Shown: positions 1 to 11,330, numbered from the stretch's first letter. The stretch: DNA of 64,000 nucleotides from Sorex araneus (GCF_027595985.1 NC_073307.1:120941678-121005677), one strand, 5' to 3'. Notes: generated by a model not told the origin, from the sequence alone. Program-made: numbers and translations.

Positions 1-366
1 CAGTGAGAATGCTCAGGCCCACATGATACGGAAAGACAAACATTATAATACAAACTTGGAACACATTGTGGGAGTCTAGTCTGCTATATCCCACAACAGC
101 TAATATGGAGAATATCATGTGGATGGATAGAAAGACAAAATCAGCTCCTGCCAAGTTGAGGATGTAGACGGAGAAAGCATTCCTCTGCATGCGGAAAGCC
201 AGGAGCCAGAGAACCACAGCATTTCCTGCCAGTCCCACAAGGGAAATGATAATTTTCACAAGGCTAAATATCAGCTACTCCATGTGAAATGGTCTTCCAA
301 AACCACCAAGTCACTTGTATTCTGCAGTGTGCTTTCAGTCACCCAAGGTGTGGCAGTTACATCCAT
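1..366 (-). pseudogene. MRGPRX: MRGPRX-like receptor pseudogene P1 (5' part; rest lies beyond the window)
   Basis: The minus-strand reading from the ATG at 366-364 begins MDVTATPWVTE, almost the same as the intact gene at 10305-11306. A 5-base insertion (plus-strand ctact, 275-279) just after the TGG codon of the first membrane segment shifts the frame and gives a stop at once. Beyond it the other frame stays open to the window edge and encodes TM1 ([18 protein letters not shown]), TM2 and TM3 up to GLSILT. The upstream splice acceptor is conserved at about 387-394. Mas-related receptors are single-coding-exon class A GPCRs of sensory neurons and mast cells. Since the body is otherwise open, inactivation looks recent. 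The remainder of the gene cannot be judged. Confidence 0.9.
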
Positions 367-1017
367 ACTCAGATATTCTTTGCTGGTGTTCCTGGAAACA
401 CAAATGAGAAAGAATTTTCAGTATGGTCATGGGTTCTCATGGTCCTATGGGTACTTGAGAGTAGAGAGAAGTAACTTAGATATTTGAAGCAGTCCACAAA
501 ACTTTGACATCCTATATTTGGACTCTGCCTGATCTTTTTGATTGAAGCCTGGGATGTCTCTACTGAATCACAGCTTTTCACAAATATGAACTGTTCTAAG
601 GTCCTGATTTTTCCACTAGTTTCCTAGGCCATGTCCCATTGCACATTCAAAAGGAATGTGAAATGAAAGAAAATGTTAAGTAAATACTATCATTTCCTTA
701 TGGAGAAAGAAAAAGGAAGCACAAAGAGTGTGAGTGGTCAGTACCTGATTGCATGCATACAATTGGTGTAGTGATATTCTGAATATCCAGGTCTGAGTCA
801 GTTGCTTTTCCTTTTCTAACTGTTCAGATCCACTTGTAGAATGAAATGCATCCTACTTAAAGAGAAGGGAGTTAAAGATGCCAGTAACTCTTCTAAAGAT
901 TGGGGGAATCTATAAATTTAGGATTTTATGCACAGCTTGGATTATACAATTTCAAATGTTAAAGATATTTTGTTAAAAATACTGAGAAAGTGTTTACAAT
1001 TTAAAATTCATCTGATT

Positions 1018-1211
1018 GCTCATCAATTTGCTCGAGCAGGCACCAGTAATGTATCCATTGTGAGACTTGTTGTTAATGTTTTTGGCATATTGAGTAGACC
1101 AGGGTAGCTTGCCAGGCTCTGCCGTGCAGGTAGAATCCACTTGGTAGCTTGCCGGACTCTCCTACAGGGACAGATGAATTGAACCCAGGTTGGCCTCATG
1201 GAAGGCAAATG
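1018..1211 (-). mobile_element. tRNA-headed SINE with RTE-type tail
   Basis: Reverse-oriented SINE. On the plus strand it starts with the RTE-like tail (atttgctcgagcaggcacc) and ends with the decayed tRNA head and B box (gaattgaacccaggttgg). It is flanked by an imperfect target-site duplication, acaatttaaaatt at about 977-989 and acagtttaaaataa on the right. The same insertion occurs at 11960-12172 in the next unit but is absent from the third unit near 45880. Confidence 0.85.
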
Positions 1212-1683
1212 CCCTACCTGATGTGCTACAGTTTAAAATAAATTATAAAAAATTCGTCTTTGATAATAATGTTACTGTCAGGTTTGATGTATAAAACTTT
1301 CTAGTACCCCACATGCACTGTGTTCTCACTTTTCTCGATCATTTTTCCAGTGTCCCAACTCCTTCATTTTTAACTCCCTTATCTCCTCAGCATCATACAC
1401 TTTCTACTGAAGTCCAGTTCTGTTAGTCTGGGACATTTGTTATACCCTGACACTATTTATTTATATGAGACAAATTATACATGTCTTTCTCCTAACTTCA
1501 CTTACAGTAAGATCCATCCATATAGCAAGCAATTAATTGATGTTTTTTGTTGCCTCCCAAGAGAAACATTTGAAGGCACAAGACCCTTGCTACTAGGAAA
1601 AGACAACCATGTTCCACCAAGCAGAAGACTCAATAGTAAGAGGATATCCTCCCCTGAGCAACTCCCACAGTGAAAGGAGGACT

Positions 1684-1803
1684 TATTTTTTTCATTTTTA
1701 TTGAATCACCATGAGGTACAGCTACAAAGCTTTCATGTTTAAGTTTCAGTCATACAGTGATCAAACACCCATCCCCCCACCAGTGCACATTTTCAACCAC
1801 CAA
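1684..1803 (-). mobile_element. short 5'-truncated L1 3' end
   Basis: About 120 bases beginning with T-rich DNA and attgaatcaccatgaggtac, followed by cacccatccccccaccagtg. This is the reverse of the 3' UTR end of the local L1 family. It is flanked by a duplication of ggaggacttatttt. The same insertion occurs at 12628-12757, while the third unit at about 46338 has the uninterrupted site. Confidence 0.75.
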
Positions 1804-2842
1804 TGAGGAGGACTTATTTTACTAGAAATAATAAAGAAGCCATCAAATCTCTCTTGGATTTTGCACTCTTGGTGGCCTGAATGAGAAGAAGTAAAGTACA
1901 GACATATTTCCATCAGGGCACATGTCCTATTCACTCATGTCACTAAACACAAATGTCAGCTGTAATAAGTGCTTGTCTTTTGTGTTTCAAGAAAAAAATC
2001 TTAGACACACACCTTCCTCATGTTTGTTTTGCTTTATATTAATGCTCATTATTAAATTCTCCTTCTGTAATTCTTCTTATGTAATTCACATGTAATTATG
2101 TAATTTACTCCTTATGTAATTTACCTCCTTATTTAAGTCAACAGTTCACTTCACTACTTATTGGTATAGACTTATTAACAGACGGAAGAAAAGTTAAGGA
2201 TAATAAATGACTTGGGATCCAGGTAGGTCAACATAGAAGCTGATGCAGGAGCCATACCGAAGGAATTCCAGTTTTTCTGCCACATTATTTATAATGAGAG
2301 GAGTTTCCATTAAGTATCTCTAAAAGGGGAAGATCCTGAAGAAGAATTGGTATTGGTAGATTTCAGTTATCCACTATTTTTATTATTCTCAGAAATATTA
2401 TTGAGGTTATGGGAACAGGGTTGCCAGATTCTGTCTGGTACCAAGCAACTGGGCCCTGTCATCATTGGGCACCTGCTTTGAGGGGTGCAAAAGTAAGGCA
2501 TTGACTCTTTGCATTCTGCCTTTCTTTTCTTTCCCTTGCTGGTTGCTACATGTCACAGAACACTATATAGTGTCAACACATTAAAACTATTTTTAAAGGA
2601 AAATCACAAAAATGGGAGAGGCATGGGTCTTCAAACTCAGGTCAGTTTTAGATATTGTAGTTCATTTAAACCACAGTTGCTATTCTTTCTTTCAAAATAA
2701 AAATCATGAGCATGAAATAATTCAAAATATCTGCTTATCACCATATTTTGAAAGTGATTTATTATAATAGTGAGAAATCATTCCAAAGAAGTTATACAGG
2801 TGAAGATATGACAACCTAAAAGTAAATAAGTCAAAAAATTAC

Positions 2843-3200
2843 CTGCTTTGCATTCTTCCTTTTGATGGCAAGCTGAGTCCGGTTGACGGGAAGAGTCTGT
2901 AGAGATTCACCTCTGTTTTGAACCCTTCTCTGCCCCACAAAAGAACCCTCAGAGGAGTGGAAGTTGGTGAGAAGGACACTTACAAGATTTCTCAGGTTCT
3001 TCTGTGAGTTGCTGTTTAGAGACCTGCTGTCAAATGTGAGCACAATGTCTTTGGTGTCATGACCACTCTGGGGATATGTCATTAGATCTAACCCCTGTCT
3101 CAGCCTGTATTTCTCCACAAAGTAAATGTCCCTCTTGCGGTTCTTGTGGATTGTCTCACTGATAGCTCTGTGCCTGAACAGCACACAGAGCAATGTCAGT
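2843..3200 (-). promoter_or_regulatory. putative 5' non-coding exon of P1 with weakened splice donor
   Basis: This segment recurs six times in the window and always ends, on the minus strand, at a splice-donor-like site. Here the exon edge is 2843 and the donor reads GTAATT instead of the GTAAGT of the copies at 14072 and 52664. It lies about 2.5 kb upstream of the P1 coding exon, matching the arrangement of the intact gene. The 120-codon open frame across it is not preserved in the other copies, so I treat it as untranslated. The 5' boundary (transcription start) is not visible. Confidence 0.5.
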
Positions 3201-4520
3201 TGAGTCTGTGAAGATTTTCAATTAGATATAAATTGCACATTATTTCTTTTAGACTCAAACTCTACCTGGCTCATTTAAATTTTGTGTTATTATGGCAATA
3301 AATAGGTACCTTCTACTTTCCTTACAATTGGCCACAGAAGTCTATAAACTTATATAAAGTCTACTGATCTCATGTCCAGCAGAAGCAGTTTGGTTCATCT
3401 TTGCATGTAAATTCTTTTGCTATGATTGTTAATTTGAATAACATTTATATTTCTTTTTTCTTATCAGTTTGAACCAGAACGATTTTTATTCACATATAAG
3501 ATTTTAAGGTAAGGCATAGAGTTTTTTAGATTTGTAATTAAACTTAGCTGTTAGTAATATACTCTCAAGAAATTTTCAATAATAAGCAAAATAATATCCA
3601 CATGTATCACTTATTTCTATTCATGTAATGGCTTCATAAGCATGAAGAAGATAAATGTTAATGAGAATAAATGACTTTCCTGAGATTCAGGTTTGCAAGC
3701 TTCGGCCCTGATCCTGGCTCTATGCCTATATAATGTTTACTGTTTTCTGCCACATATCAGGAGAGGAGCTCCCATCAAATATCTCTGAAAGGGGTTATTT
3801 CTGAGGAAGTATCAGGGTTGTAGAGGCTGCAGTTTCTCACTATTTGCAATCTCCTCAGAACTATATTTTTCTGAGGTTTGGGAACAGGGTTTCCTGATTC
3901 TGGATTATATCAGGTAATTGGGCCCTCTCATGATTTGACGCCTGCTCTGAGGAGGGCAGATAAGGCACTGAGACATGACCTCTGTCTATCTTTACTTCCA
4001 ATGGGCTAACTGCTACATGCCAGAGAGGACCAAGTAGTATTAATGCAATTAAAGTAGTGTTAATGCAATTCTTTTGATATTTTTACAGGGAAGTTCATGA
4101 TGGAAGGCAAGTGGCATGTCATGTTTCAAGTCAGTTTTCATTATTTTAGTTCATTTAAAACACATTTGTTATTCTATGTTCTAAAATCAAAATAACGAAC
4201 ACAAAGTAATTCTAAATATCTGCCTATCACCATATCTTAGAATAAATTTCAGGTTATGCTGGCAATGAGTTATCATGAAATTCAGACATCATTCCAAAGA
4301 AGATATACTGATGGAGATATGATAATCAGAAGAGGAAAGCAAACAATTTGATGGAATGTAGTGAATAAGAGATTTATCACCCAGAGAAAGTCCCAGAAAC
4401 TAGCTTCTGTGAGCATGCTAAAGACTTCTCTGCCTTTGTCACTATATATCATTTGCATATTCTCCATTGATTATGCATCTAGTAGGAAATATCTCTGGGA
4501 TAAATGAATTCCATTTCCCA

Positions 4521-4561
4521 ATTGCACAATTCCCATTGCACAATTCCCATTGCACAATTCT
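4521..4561 (+). repeat. 14-base minisatellite, about three copies
   Basis: The unit attgcacaattccc is repeated nearly three times. It is absent from the paralogous stretches near 13780 and 22200, so it expanded locally. Confidence 0.85.
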
Positions 4562-4845
4562 GGTGTATCCCACCAGAATGCACCCATTTCTGGTGCAGTC
4601 AGGAAAATGATACATGAAAAAAATGTGAGGACAGCCATTTGAAGTACTTTCTCCCTGCCAGGCTATGAGTTAGCAGGGACACAGAGTAGTCAGAGAGCCT
4701 GGCAAAATCCCTACACACTGTGCTTTCTCCCTTGCCCCTGAACATCTGTCTTGTTGCACACATGTGACTCCCAGTTTGAGGTTCATGTATATGCCTTAGG
4801 ACAAAAACACAGCAGTGGCTTTGGAAGTAAACTTGATAAACTTAC

Positions 4846-5190
4846 TTTGCGTTCTTCTTTTAGGTTGTAAGCTTCCTTCTGTTGACTGAAAGAGTCTATA
4901 GATATTCTCCTTTGTTTTGAACCCTTCTCTGTCCCCTGCAGAAGAACACTTGGGAGGAGTGGAAGTTGGTGGGGAAGGTTGGCTTCTGAAGTTTCCCACA
5001 ATTTCCTGTGACTTCCTGTTCAGAGACCTGCTGTCATAGGAGACCACATGTCTTTGGTGTCATGAGCACTCTGGGGATGGCTTAAAGTTAGGTCTGAAGA
5101 AACCTCCATCTCAGTCTCTGCATCTCCATCCCCACGTGGTATAAGAATCCTGCTAGTGGTTCTTGTGTATTCACTCCCTGACACTCATGT
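4846..5190 (-). promoter_or_regulatory. orphan 5' non-coding exon with intact donor
   Basis: This is a homologue of the segments ending at 14072 and 22484. The minus strand reads gcaaa followed by GTAAGTTT. Its nearest downstream acceptor would be that of P1 at about 390, past another 5' exon at 2843. It could act as an alternative first exon or be dead. Confidence 0.45.
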
Positions 5191-6239
5191 GCCAGGGCAG
5201 CAACAAAGTAATGGGAGATGGCTGTGAAGGCTTACAATTAGCAATGAAGTGTACATTATTTATCTGAGATTCAGTCTGTCTCTGAGTTGTTAAATTTTGT
5301 GTTATCATGACAAGAAGTCATGTATTTTCTTTACAATATTCCTTTGAATTCAACATTGCCGTTTGTCATCATATGTAATATACTGGTCTCTATTACATAA
5401 TTTGCAGTTTGGTTCAGTTTGCTTCTAAATTCTTTTGCTATCTTTCCTTACTTAAATAACATATTCTTGTTTTTGTTTGCCACTAGAACCAGGGAATCAT
5501 TTTAATTCATGTATAAGAACTAAAGTACGGCAGGAGATTTTGAATTTTTCAGATTTGTAATTACATTGAATTTTAAATATTGTACGAATATTCTCAAGGA
5601 AAGTTGAATAATATGCAAAACAAACCAAGTGTGGGCACCAGAAATGGTGTACAAATCTCAATTTTTAATGATTTAAATATAAATTAAAATCACTCACGTA
5701 TATATATTCACTGAGATTAAAAGTGCAGAACATATCTTCATCAGCTATGGTAACACCATGAGAGAAGGTGTTCTCAGACGTTTTTGATGAAAGTGAAATT
5801 TCACAGAATCAGCAAGCAGGGCCATTTAAAATATTTATAATGATATATCAATGTCATACATTTTCCACCCTTCTTTTGATATAGTAGTTTATTTACAGAG
5901 ATGCATGTGCCCGTACCAAATAAATAATACAAAGTTCACCCACATAGAAATATTTGTAGTATTATCACCAAAGGTAAATGTGTCCAACACACTGAATAAA
6001 TTGCAATCCATAATAACAGTAAGCTCCAGTCCAGCTGTGTGAAAAATTATAATGCATTGATTTGGAATGGTTACTAAGTAAATTCTCTATTTATTTAAAA
6101 GTGTGTCAACCATACAAATAAGAAGTTGATAAACAAAAGGTGTACAAATTTTATAAAACTCAATATAAAAAGCACATTGAGTCCAATCCCAAATGTGAAG
6201 AGTTGAATAGACTCTTTTATAATAACAATTTTCGAAAAA

Positions 6240-7467
6240 ACAGAAAATAGTTGTTTGTTTATTTTTTATTCATATATTTTTTAGTTTTTTAAATTGTATT
6301 TTCATAACGTTGTTCACAAAAATTTTTTCATTCGATATCCCAACAACAGTCCCACCACTATTTGTACTTCCCAACACCATTATTTTGAATTTTCTGACCA
6401 ACATTCAGCCTGCCCCAAAGGCAGATCTGAAATAATGTATTTTGTAATGCTTGCTATGAATACTCCTCAGAACATGATCCAAAAATGTTTCCTTATACAA
6501 AAGAGTGTGAAAATTGTTATATCTCAATTTGGAGTCATTAAACTAACAATTGTACAATAAATTACTAACAAGGTTTTAGAGGTTGAAACTCTGTGCAACA
6601 TATATGTATATATGTATGTATATATACATTGTATATAATATGTATGATATATATATAATATATGTATATATGCATATATATCGATGCTTGATCAAGATTG
6701 GTTGCCTTCAACTTTACAAACCATCAAATGTGGTCTGCTACTCTTGGCATATCAGTGGCTTAGAATATTAGATGTTGCTCCAGAAATTCTAAAATTTTAA
6801 GTAGATTGATGTAGCTGGAATAAAGTTTTTAATTGGATGACTATTTTGGCATCCAGCAGCATCTCTGAAACTTGTTGTTTTCTTCTGATATTTATTTGAG
6901 TCTCTGGGTCATGGCCATTAATGACCTTATATGGCACAAGAAGCAGTTCCTGGGCATGACTGACAGGCTCTGGGAAGAATCAGGAGATGGGGAAATTTTG
7001 CCCATCATCAACTCCATGAGAGTCTGAGGATTTCAGTCACAAAACCCTCATACCTGGGTTTCTCAGCAGATTCATTCTTATGTGTGAGGAGCTTGTCCTG
7101 AGCCTGTGTAGATTGGCTGTGAACATTGCTGCAATTGGGTTCTAGAGGTTTATGGCTGTTGGGGATCTCTTGGGGCAGATGGTGGACTCACAGCCCTTTT
7201 CTGAGGTGTCCTGGATGAATTCAGCCTGGTGTGGGTCATTGAGGCTTCCTTCTGCAGCTTGTTGCTCTCTTCCAAGATTTATTTGTGAGATTCTGGATCA
7301 TGATCCCAAATGAGATTATTTGATGCCAGAGGTAATTAGGGGGTGTTGTTCCTTTTTTACCTGGGAAGCTCAAGTTACTGTGTGGCTCATGTAGTTCTAA
7401 GAGCAAGAAGAATGAAGATGTATCTTTGACTTCAAGAGATACTATAAAAGTTGTGATTGGAACAATG
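6240..7467. repeat. inter-unit repeat block (copy of 31201-33100) with TA-rich microsatellite
   Basis: The block starts with a T-rich stretch and attgtattttcataa, then a segment with many CCAACA/CCACCA words that looks like an old retroelement 3' end. A (TA/TGTA)n microsatellite follows at 6598-6682. From 6840 there is an imperfect internal duplication: the segment starting cttgttgttttcttctg (about 6870) recurs as cttgttgctctcttccaag near 7258. The whole block aligns with 31201-33100, where three extra insertions are present. No coding potential is supported. Confidence 0.65.
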
Positions 7468-7675
7468 TTCACTGTCACTGTCATCCCATTGCTCATTGAT
7501 TTGCTCAAGCGGGCACCAGTAACAACTCCACTGTGAGACTTGTTGTTCTTGTTTTTGGCATATCGAATACTCCACAGCTAGCTTGCCGGGCTCTCTGGGA
7601 CAGGTGGAGGAATTGAACCCGAGTTGGCTGCATGCAAGGCAAACGCCCTAACATTGTGATATTGCTCCAGCCTTA
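7468..7675 (-). mobile_element. tRNA-headed SINE with RTE-type tail
   Basis: The reverse-oriented element opens with actgtcactgtcatcccat, then the RTE-like stretch gctcattgatttgctcaagc, the linker gtgagacttgttgttc and finally a tRNA head with B box remnant (ggaattgaacccgagttgg), ending gctccagcc. Confidence 0.9.
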
Positions 7676-8492
7676 AAACAATGGTATTGGACAAAAACCC
7701 ACACAGAGACCAGAAATATATTTAGATGCAATGTGAGCAACTAACTTTTCTTACTTTGTTTTTAAATTATATTTCATTAGATATTGTGGTACTGTGATAT
7801 ACATAGTTATTTCTATTAGAGTTTGAGGCATGTAATGTTTCAATGCAATCCACCATCAGTGCTGACTTTCCTTTGTTGATGTCTCTAGGTGTCTTCCCAA
7901 CCTCCAGTCTGCCTTTGACAGGCACACTTCTAAATTTGATTATCGAAGTTTTGAATTTATACTTATATTATGGAACCAACCATACTATATATCCCATTCT
8001 ATACTAAGAATATGATCAAAGCCCCTGAACCTTACTCTTGTTTCCTCCCCTCCCTCTAGACTTATCACCTTCACTTTTCCCTTTCCTATCCTTGTCATTT
8101 CTACATTCAGAAGTCAAGGGTAGTCTGTGTATTCCTGATGTGAGACCAGGCATTTCCTCCTCTTATTATTCTATGAACCACAGATAAGTGATATAATCTC
8201 ATATTTGTCCCCTTTGTGACTTACTTCATTTGCATGATATTCTCCAGTTCTATGCAAGTGGTGGAAAAATGCATAATTTCCTTAATTCTTGAAGCTGCAA
8301 TGTATAAGTTGCATTTATAATATATTAATATATCATATTTTCATTATTCATTCATCTGTTATTGGACAACTAGGTTGATTTCATACTCACGATATTATAA
8401 CTCTAACCCAAAGGTAACTTATATTTACTTCTCTGAGAACTCTCCAAACTGTTTTATTTAAGGATTGGATTAGTTGTATTAGAGAGTAGACA

Positions 8493-8762
8493 GGCTGGAG
8501 AGATAGTGCAGCGGGTAAGGTTTTTGGCTGCAAGCAGCTGACCCCGGTTCGATTCCTCCACCACTCTTGGAAAGCCCGGCAAGATATTGAGAGTATCTTG
8601 CCTGCAAAGCTGAGCCTGGCAAGCTACCTATGGCGTATTCGATATGCCAAAAACAATAACAACAAGTCTCACGATGGAGAGGTTACTGGTGCCACCTCGA
8701 GCAAATTGATGAGCAATGGGATGACAGTGATGGTGACAGTGACAGACACCAGACACCAACAG
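8493..8762 (+). mobile_element. full-length tRNA-headed SINE with RTE-type tail
   Basis: This is the clearest copy in sense orientation. Pol III A box tagtgcagcggg is at 8504-8515 and B box ggttcgattcc at 8546-8556. The body contains ctgagcctggcaagctacc and caacaagtctcac. The last 80 bases, from ggagaggttactggtgcc to the gatgacagtgatggtgacag repeats, match the 3' end of the RTE copies in this window. There is no poly(A) tail; the element ends in short GTGACA repeats, as RTE elements do. Confidence 0.93.
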
Positions 8763-8894
8763 GGACACTTTTTAGTGTAGTTTTATTTTGTTTTTTGTTT
8801 TGATGTGTGCTAATATGACTGGTCTCAAATGACAGATCATTGTTGTCTCAGTTGTATTTCCCTGATTATAAGTGATGATAAGCTTTTTTGTTGT

Positions 8895-9600
8895 TGTTCA
8901 TGAGAAACGAACTAGTTCCTGATGTTCCATTTTCTCTCAACGGAATAAACATCTCAGAATGCAGAAGTTATGTGTACCTCGATGGAGAATTCAACATGAC
9001 AAATGACTTGGCGCCAGAACTGTGCAGGAGGAAGAGAGCAGCATGGAACGCCTTCAAGAGAGTTGAAGATGTGGTTAAGAAAACCAAGAACATCTGGCTC
9101 TGGGCACATCTTTACAAGTCCACTGTTTTCCTGCACTAACAGACGCCTCACAGACCTGGGCCTTATGAAAGCAGGATGAGAATGCTATCTGTATATCCCA
9201 AAATGGAATTAAAGAGCTATGCTTGGAGTATCACATTTCACTCAAGTGAGAGAAGGCATCCAGAGTTCCGACCACTGTCAACCATCAAGAATCAGGGACG
9301 CTGCCTCATTTGCCAAGGCTTAAAAAATATCAGATGGGCCGGGCTCATAATGTATTTTAGAGATGACCACTGGAAAATAGCCTTTACTGACTGGATTCCA
9401 CTGGACGTCAACAAAACTCCTGGCCACCCACCTATGAGATGTTCAGACTTTTTCATCAAGACTCTGAATATTCAGGTTTGAGGCTCTTCGTGTTCCTGGA
9501 GAGAGCAAAAGCCATTGAGCTACACTAGCATGTGACAGGGATTAATGGAGATGTTACTGGTGTTTGCTTGAGCAAGTCGATGAGCAATGGAAGAAAAGTG
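8895..9600 (+). mobile_element. RTE-clade LINE fragment, 3' part of the reverse-transcriptase ORF
   Basis: The forward reading from 8897 gives a carboxy-terminal RTE protein segment: SLNGINISECRSYVYLDGE, then APELCRRKRAAWNAFKRVED and AHLYKSTVFL. After frameshifts it continues with FRDDHWKIAFTDWIPLDVNK and [12 protein letters not shown]. It ends in the untranslated tail ggagatgttactggtg...gagcaatgg. The element is 5' truncated and lacks the endonuclease and the catalytic RT motifs, so it cannot move. RTE proteins reverse-transcribe their own RNA at a nicked genomic target. Confidence 0.88.
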
Positions 9601-10135
9601 AAGTGAAGGTTTTATTAATTCTATTTGTCCTCTGTCCATCTCCTTCAGAGGAGTGCCTATTTATTTTATATTCAGATATTTAGGTAGGGCTTTTCATTAT
9701 ATTCTGTTGTAATCTATATGCTTTATATATATCATAGGAAACCTTTATCTGATGTTGTTGATTGCATATACTTTCTCCCTTGTCACTTAGTTTCAAGTAG
9801 TTTTTGCCCATGTTTCCTATGATTTACAGTAATGTCTGAGTTTTATGAGCTCCATTTTGTATTTTTTATTCTGTTGCATTAAACACTAATTTTCAATAAT
9901 TAGTATTTGATTGAAAAGAAAAAACTTACAGAGAAATAGTAAATCCAGATTATTGACAGTGCACAGAGATGTATAAGGCAAATATAGAACCACCCATCTA
10001 GAAAATGAATTGAAAATTATTCCTAGAGTTTCATGTGTAACTTCTTTCATATTACTCAGAGTTACTTTCTGATTTTTCTATGTGAGAAATACAAACATAT
10101 CATGAAAACACTCAAAGATTAATGGTAACGGCAAA

Positions 10136-10141
10136 TTTATT
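10136..10141 (-). terminator. polyadenylation signal AATAAA of the intact MRGPRX gene
   Basis: The plus strand reads tttatt about 165 bases beyond the stop codon. The same word sits at the matching place in P3 (about 42792) and P4 (about 50980), which supports use in the family. Confidence 0.65.
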
Positions 10142-10304
10142 CAGTGTGAACACTACAGAAATAAAAAAATAGACTTTTTTCCTATATTAGAGAGCATGAA
10201 GATAAATGGTGGATCAGTTATAATATTCAGCTTTAAAGGGTGATAATATAGTAACTGAAATTCAATAAAAAAATTCCGAAAAATATATCTAAATTTTAAT
10301 TGAG

Positions 10305-11306
10305 TTAGGTCACATGAGTATTTCCTGACATCTCCAGGGTCTCAAGAGGAGGGCTGCCTTGGCTTCCACCCTCCTCAGGAACATCTTGCAAAGCTCTCTG
10401 CAGAACTACTTTGAGGCTCCTTCTTTGCTGTCTTCTCTGCTGCCTATAAGAGCCAACAAAGAAGTAGATAATGGGATTGGCACAGCTATTGACACAGGTT
10501 AATAAATCTATCACTTCATGAACTATAATGTAGTTCATGTAAGAAATAGTTGGCATCCAGTATAAGAGAACATAACCGATTACCCAGGGCAGGCCACAGA
10601 GGAGGAAGACCAGCACTGTGAGCCCGATGGTCATGTACAGCCTGGTCAGCTTTATCTTCCAGGAGCCACACAACAATCTAATCAGCAGCACTAGGCTGGT
10701 CCCAAACAGAAGCCCAAAGGAGAGAAACGGCCATGTGATAATGCTGTAAGCAGTTAAACCACAAAAATATCCATTATGATATCCAAACCATAAGGCACAG
10801 AACCCAACATTTAGGATGATCAGGAGCAGGGCCAGGGCCCAGATCAAGGCACACACGACAGATGACATGTGTTTTGGACGGTGGCAACGATACCAGATGG
10901 GCTTTAGGACAGACAGACAACGCTCAGTACTAATGGCACTGAGAATGCTCAGGCCTGCAATATATGAAAAGAGAAACATTATAAAATTAACATTGGACAC
11001 CATGTTGGAGTATAGTCCGGTATATTTCATAAGACGTAGTGTGGAGGATACCATGTGGGTGGATAGACAGACAAAATCAGCTCCGGCCAAGTTGAGGATG
11101 TAGACGGAGAAAGCATTCCTCTGCATGTGGAAAGCCAGGAGGAGCCAGAGCACCACAGCATTTCCTGTCAGCCCCACCAGGGAAATGATGAATTCCACAA
11201 TGCCTGAGATCAGCCAAGTTATATTCCGTGTTCTCTCAAAGTCCTCCCTGTAATTCTCATACTGCAGTGTATTTTCAGTCACCCAAGGTGTGACAGTTAC
11301 ATCCAT
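10305..11306 (-). CDS. MRGPRX: Mas-related G-protein-coupled receptor, MRGPRX type, intact
   Basis: A 333-residue class A GPCR, full length for the family. It starts MDVTVTPWVTENTLQ with an N-glycosylation sequon at N28-I-T30. TM1 is about residues 30-58 with GN at 48-49. TM3 ends in ERC (128-130), the usual Mas-related replacement of DRY, followed by LSVLKPIWYRCHRP. TM6 has CGLPW (237-241) and TM7 has NSCANPIIYFFVGS (273-286), with a basic RQQRRQQRRS stretch and a Ser/Thr-containing tail. A 3-base duplication relative to P1, P3 and P4 makes the end of TM1 WLLLAF rather than WLLAF. The acceptor is at 11332-11333, the putative 5' exon ends at 14072 and AATAAA lies 165 bases downstream. MRGPRX receptors act in itch, pain and mast-cell activation by peptides or cationic ligands. 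Subfamily number and ligand cannot be assigned from sequence. Confidence 0.95.
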   Translation of the reverse strand: MDVTVTPWVTENTLQYENYREDFERTRNITWLISGIVEFIISLVGLTGNAVVLWLLLAFHMQRNAFSVYILNLAGADFVCLSTHMVSSTLRLMKYTGLYSNMVSNVNFIMFLFSYIAGLSILSAISTERCLSVLKPIWYRCHRPKHMSSVVCALIWALALLLIILNVGFCALWFGYHNGYFCGLTAYSIITWPFLSFGLLFGTSLVLLIRLLCGSWKIKLTRLYMTIGLTVLVFLLCGLPWVIGYVLLYWMPTISYMNYIIVHEVIDLLTCVNSCANPIIYFFVGSYRQQRRQQRRSLKVVLQRALQDVPEEGGSQGSPPLETLEMSGNTHVT

Positions 11307-11330
11307 GCTCAGATACTCTCTGCTGGTGTT

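Larger units (their letters stand above)
366..2842 (-). other. 5' intron region of unit 1
   Basis: Non-coding DNA between the P1 coding exon and its putative 5' exon. It aligns by eye along its length with 11307-14071 of the intact gene, sharing the SINE and L1 insertions listed separately. Nothing protein-coding is supported here. Confidence 0.7.
3593..6060 (-). repeat. duplicated 5' module without a coding exon (copy of 21310-23580 plus 29405-29600)
   Basis: From about 3593 the sequence switches from the unit-1 upstream region to one that matches 21310-23580 and, after the L1-A insertion, 29405-29600. It includes another copy of the 5' non-coding exon (4846-5190, donor GTAAGT intact) but no MRGPRX coding exon next to it. 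In the other copy the corresponding coding exon is the decayed P2. I infer that the coding part was deleted here and that the join at 3590 is the breakpoint. Confidence 0.65.
7770..10100 (-). repeat. old L1 ORF2/3' remnant repeated with the array
   Basis: Diverged mammalian L1 3' region in reverse, recognisable from words such as ttctccagttctatgcaagtg (about 8242) and cctttatctgatgttgttga (about 9743). It is interrupted by a SINE (8493-8762) and an RTE fragment (8895-9600). Related remnants lie at 19830-21115, 33890-34036 plus 41888-42380 and 50570-51080, so the L1 predates duplication of the receptor unit. It is too decayed to read as protein. Confidence 0.7.

Noticed and set aside
2831..3193. 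A 120-codon minus-strand frame over the 5' exon, considered as a protein-coding first exon
   Set aside because: The paralogous exons do not preserve the frame, and the receptor ATG lies in the next exon.
4521..4561. The short direct repeats, considered as a CRISPR-like array
   Set aside because: The repeats are 14 bases with no spacers, in a mammalian genome; it is a minisatellite.
6598..6682. The TA-rich repeat, considered as an origin or a regulatory AT-rich element
   Set aside because: It is a simple microsatellite, present also at 32195-32245, with no other support.
8504..8556. The tRNA-like boxes, considered as a functional tRNA gene
   Set aside because: They belong to the SINE head. 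The cloverleaf is not complete and the same sequence recurs throughout the window.
10816..11103. A 95-codon open frame on the plus strand inside the MRGPRX gene
   Set aside because: It is the antisense shadow of the receptor coding sequence and has no domain of its own.
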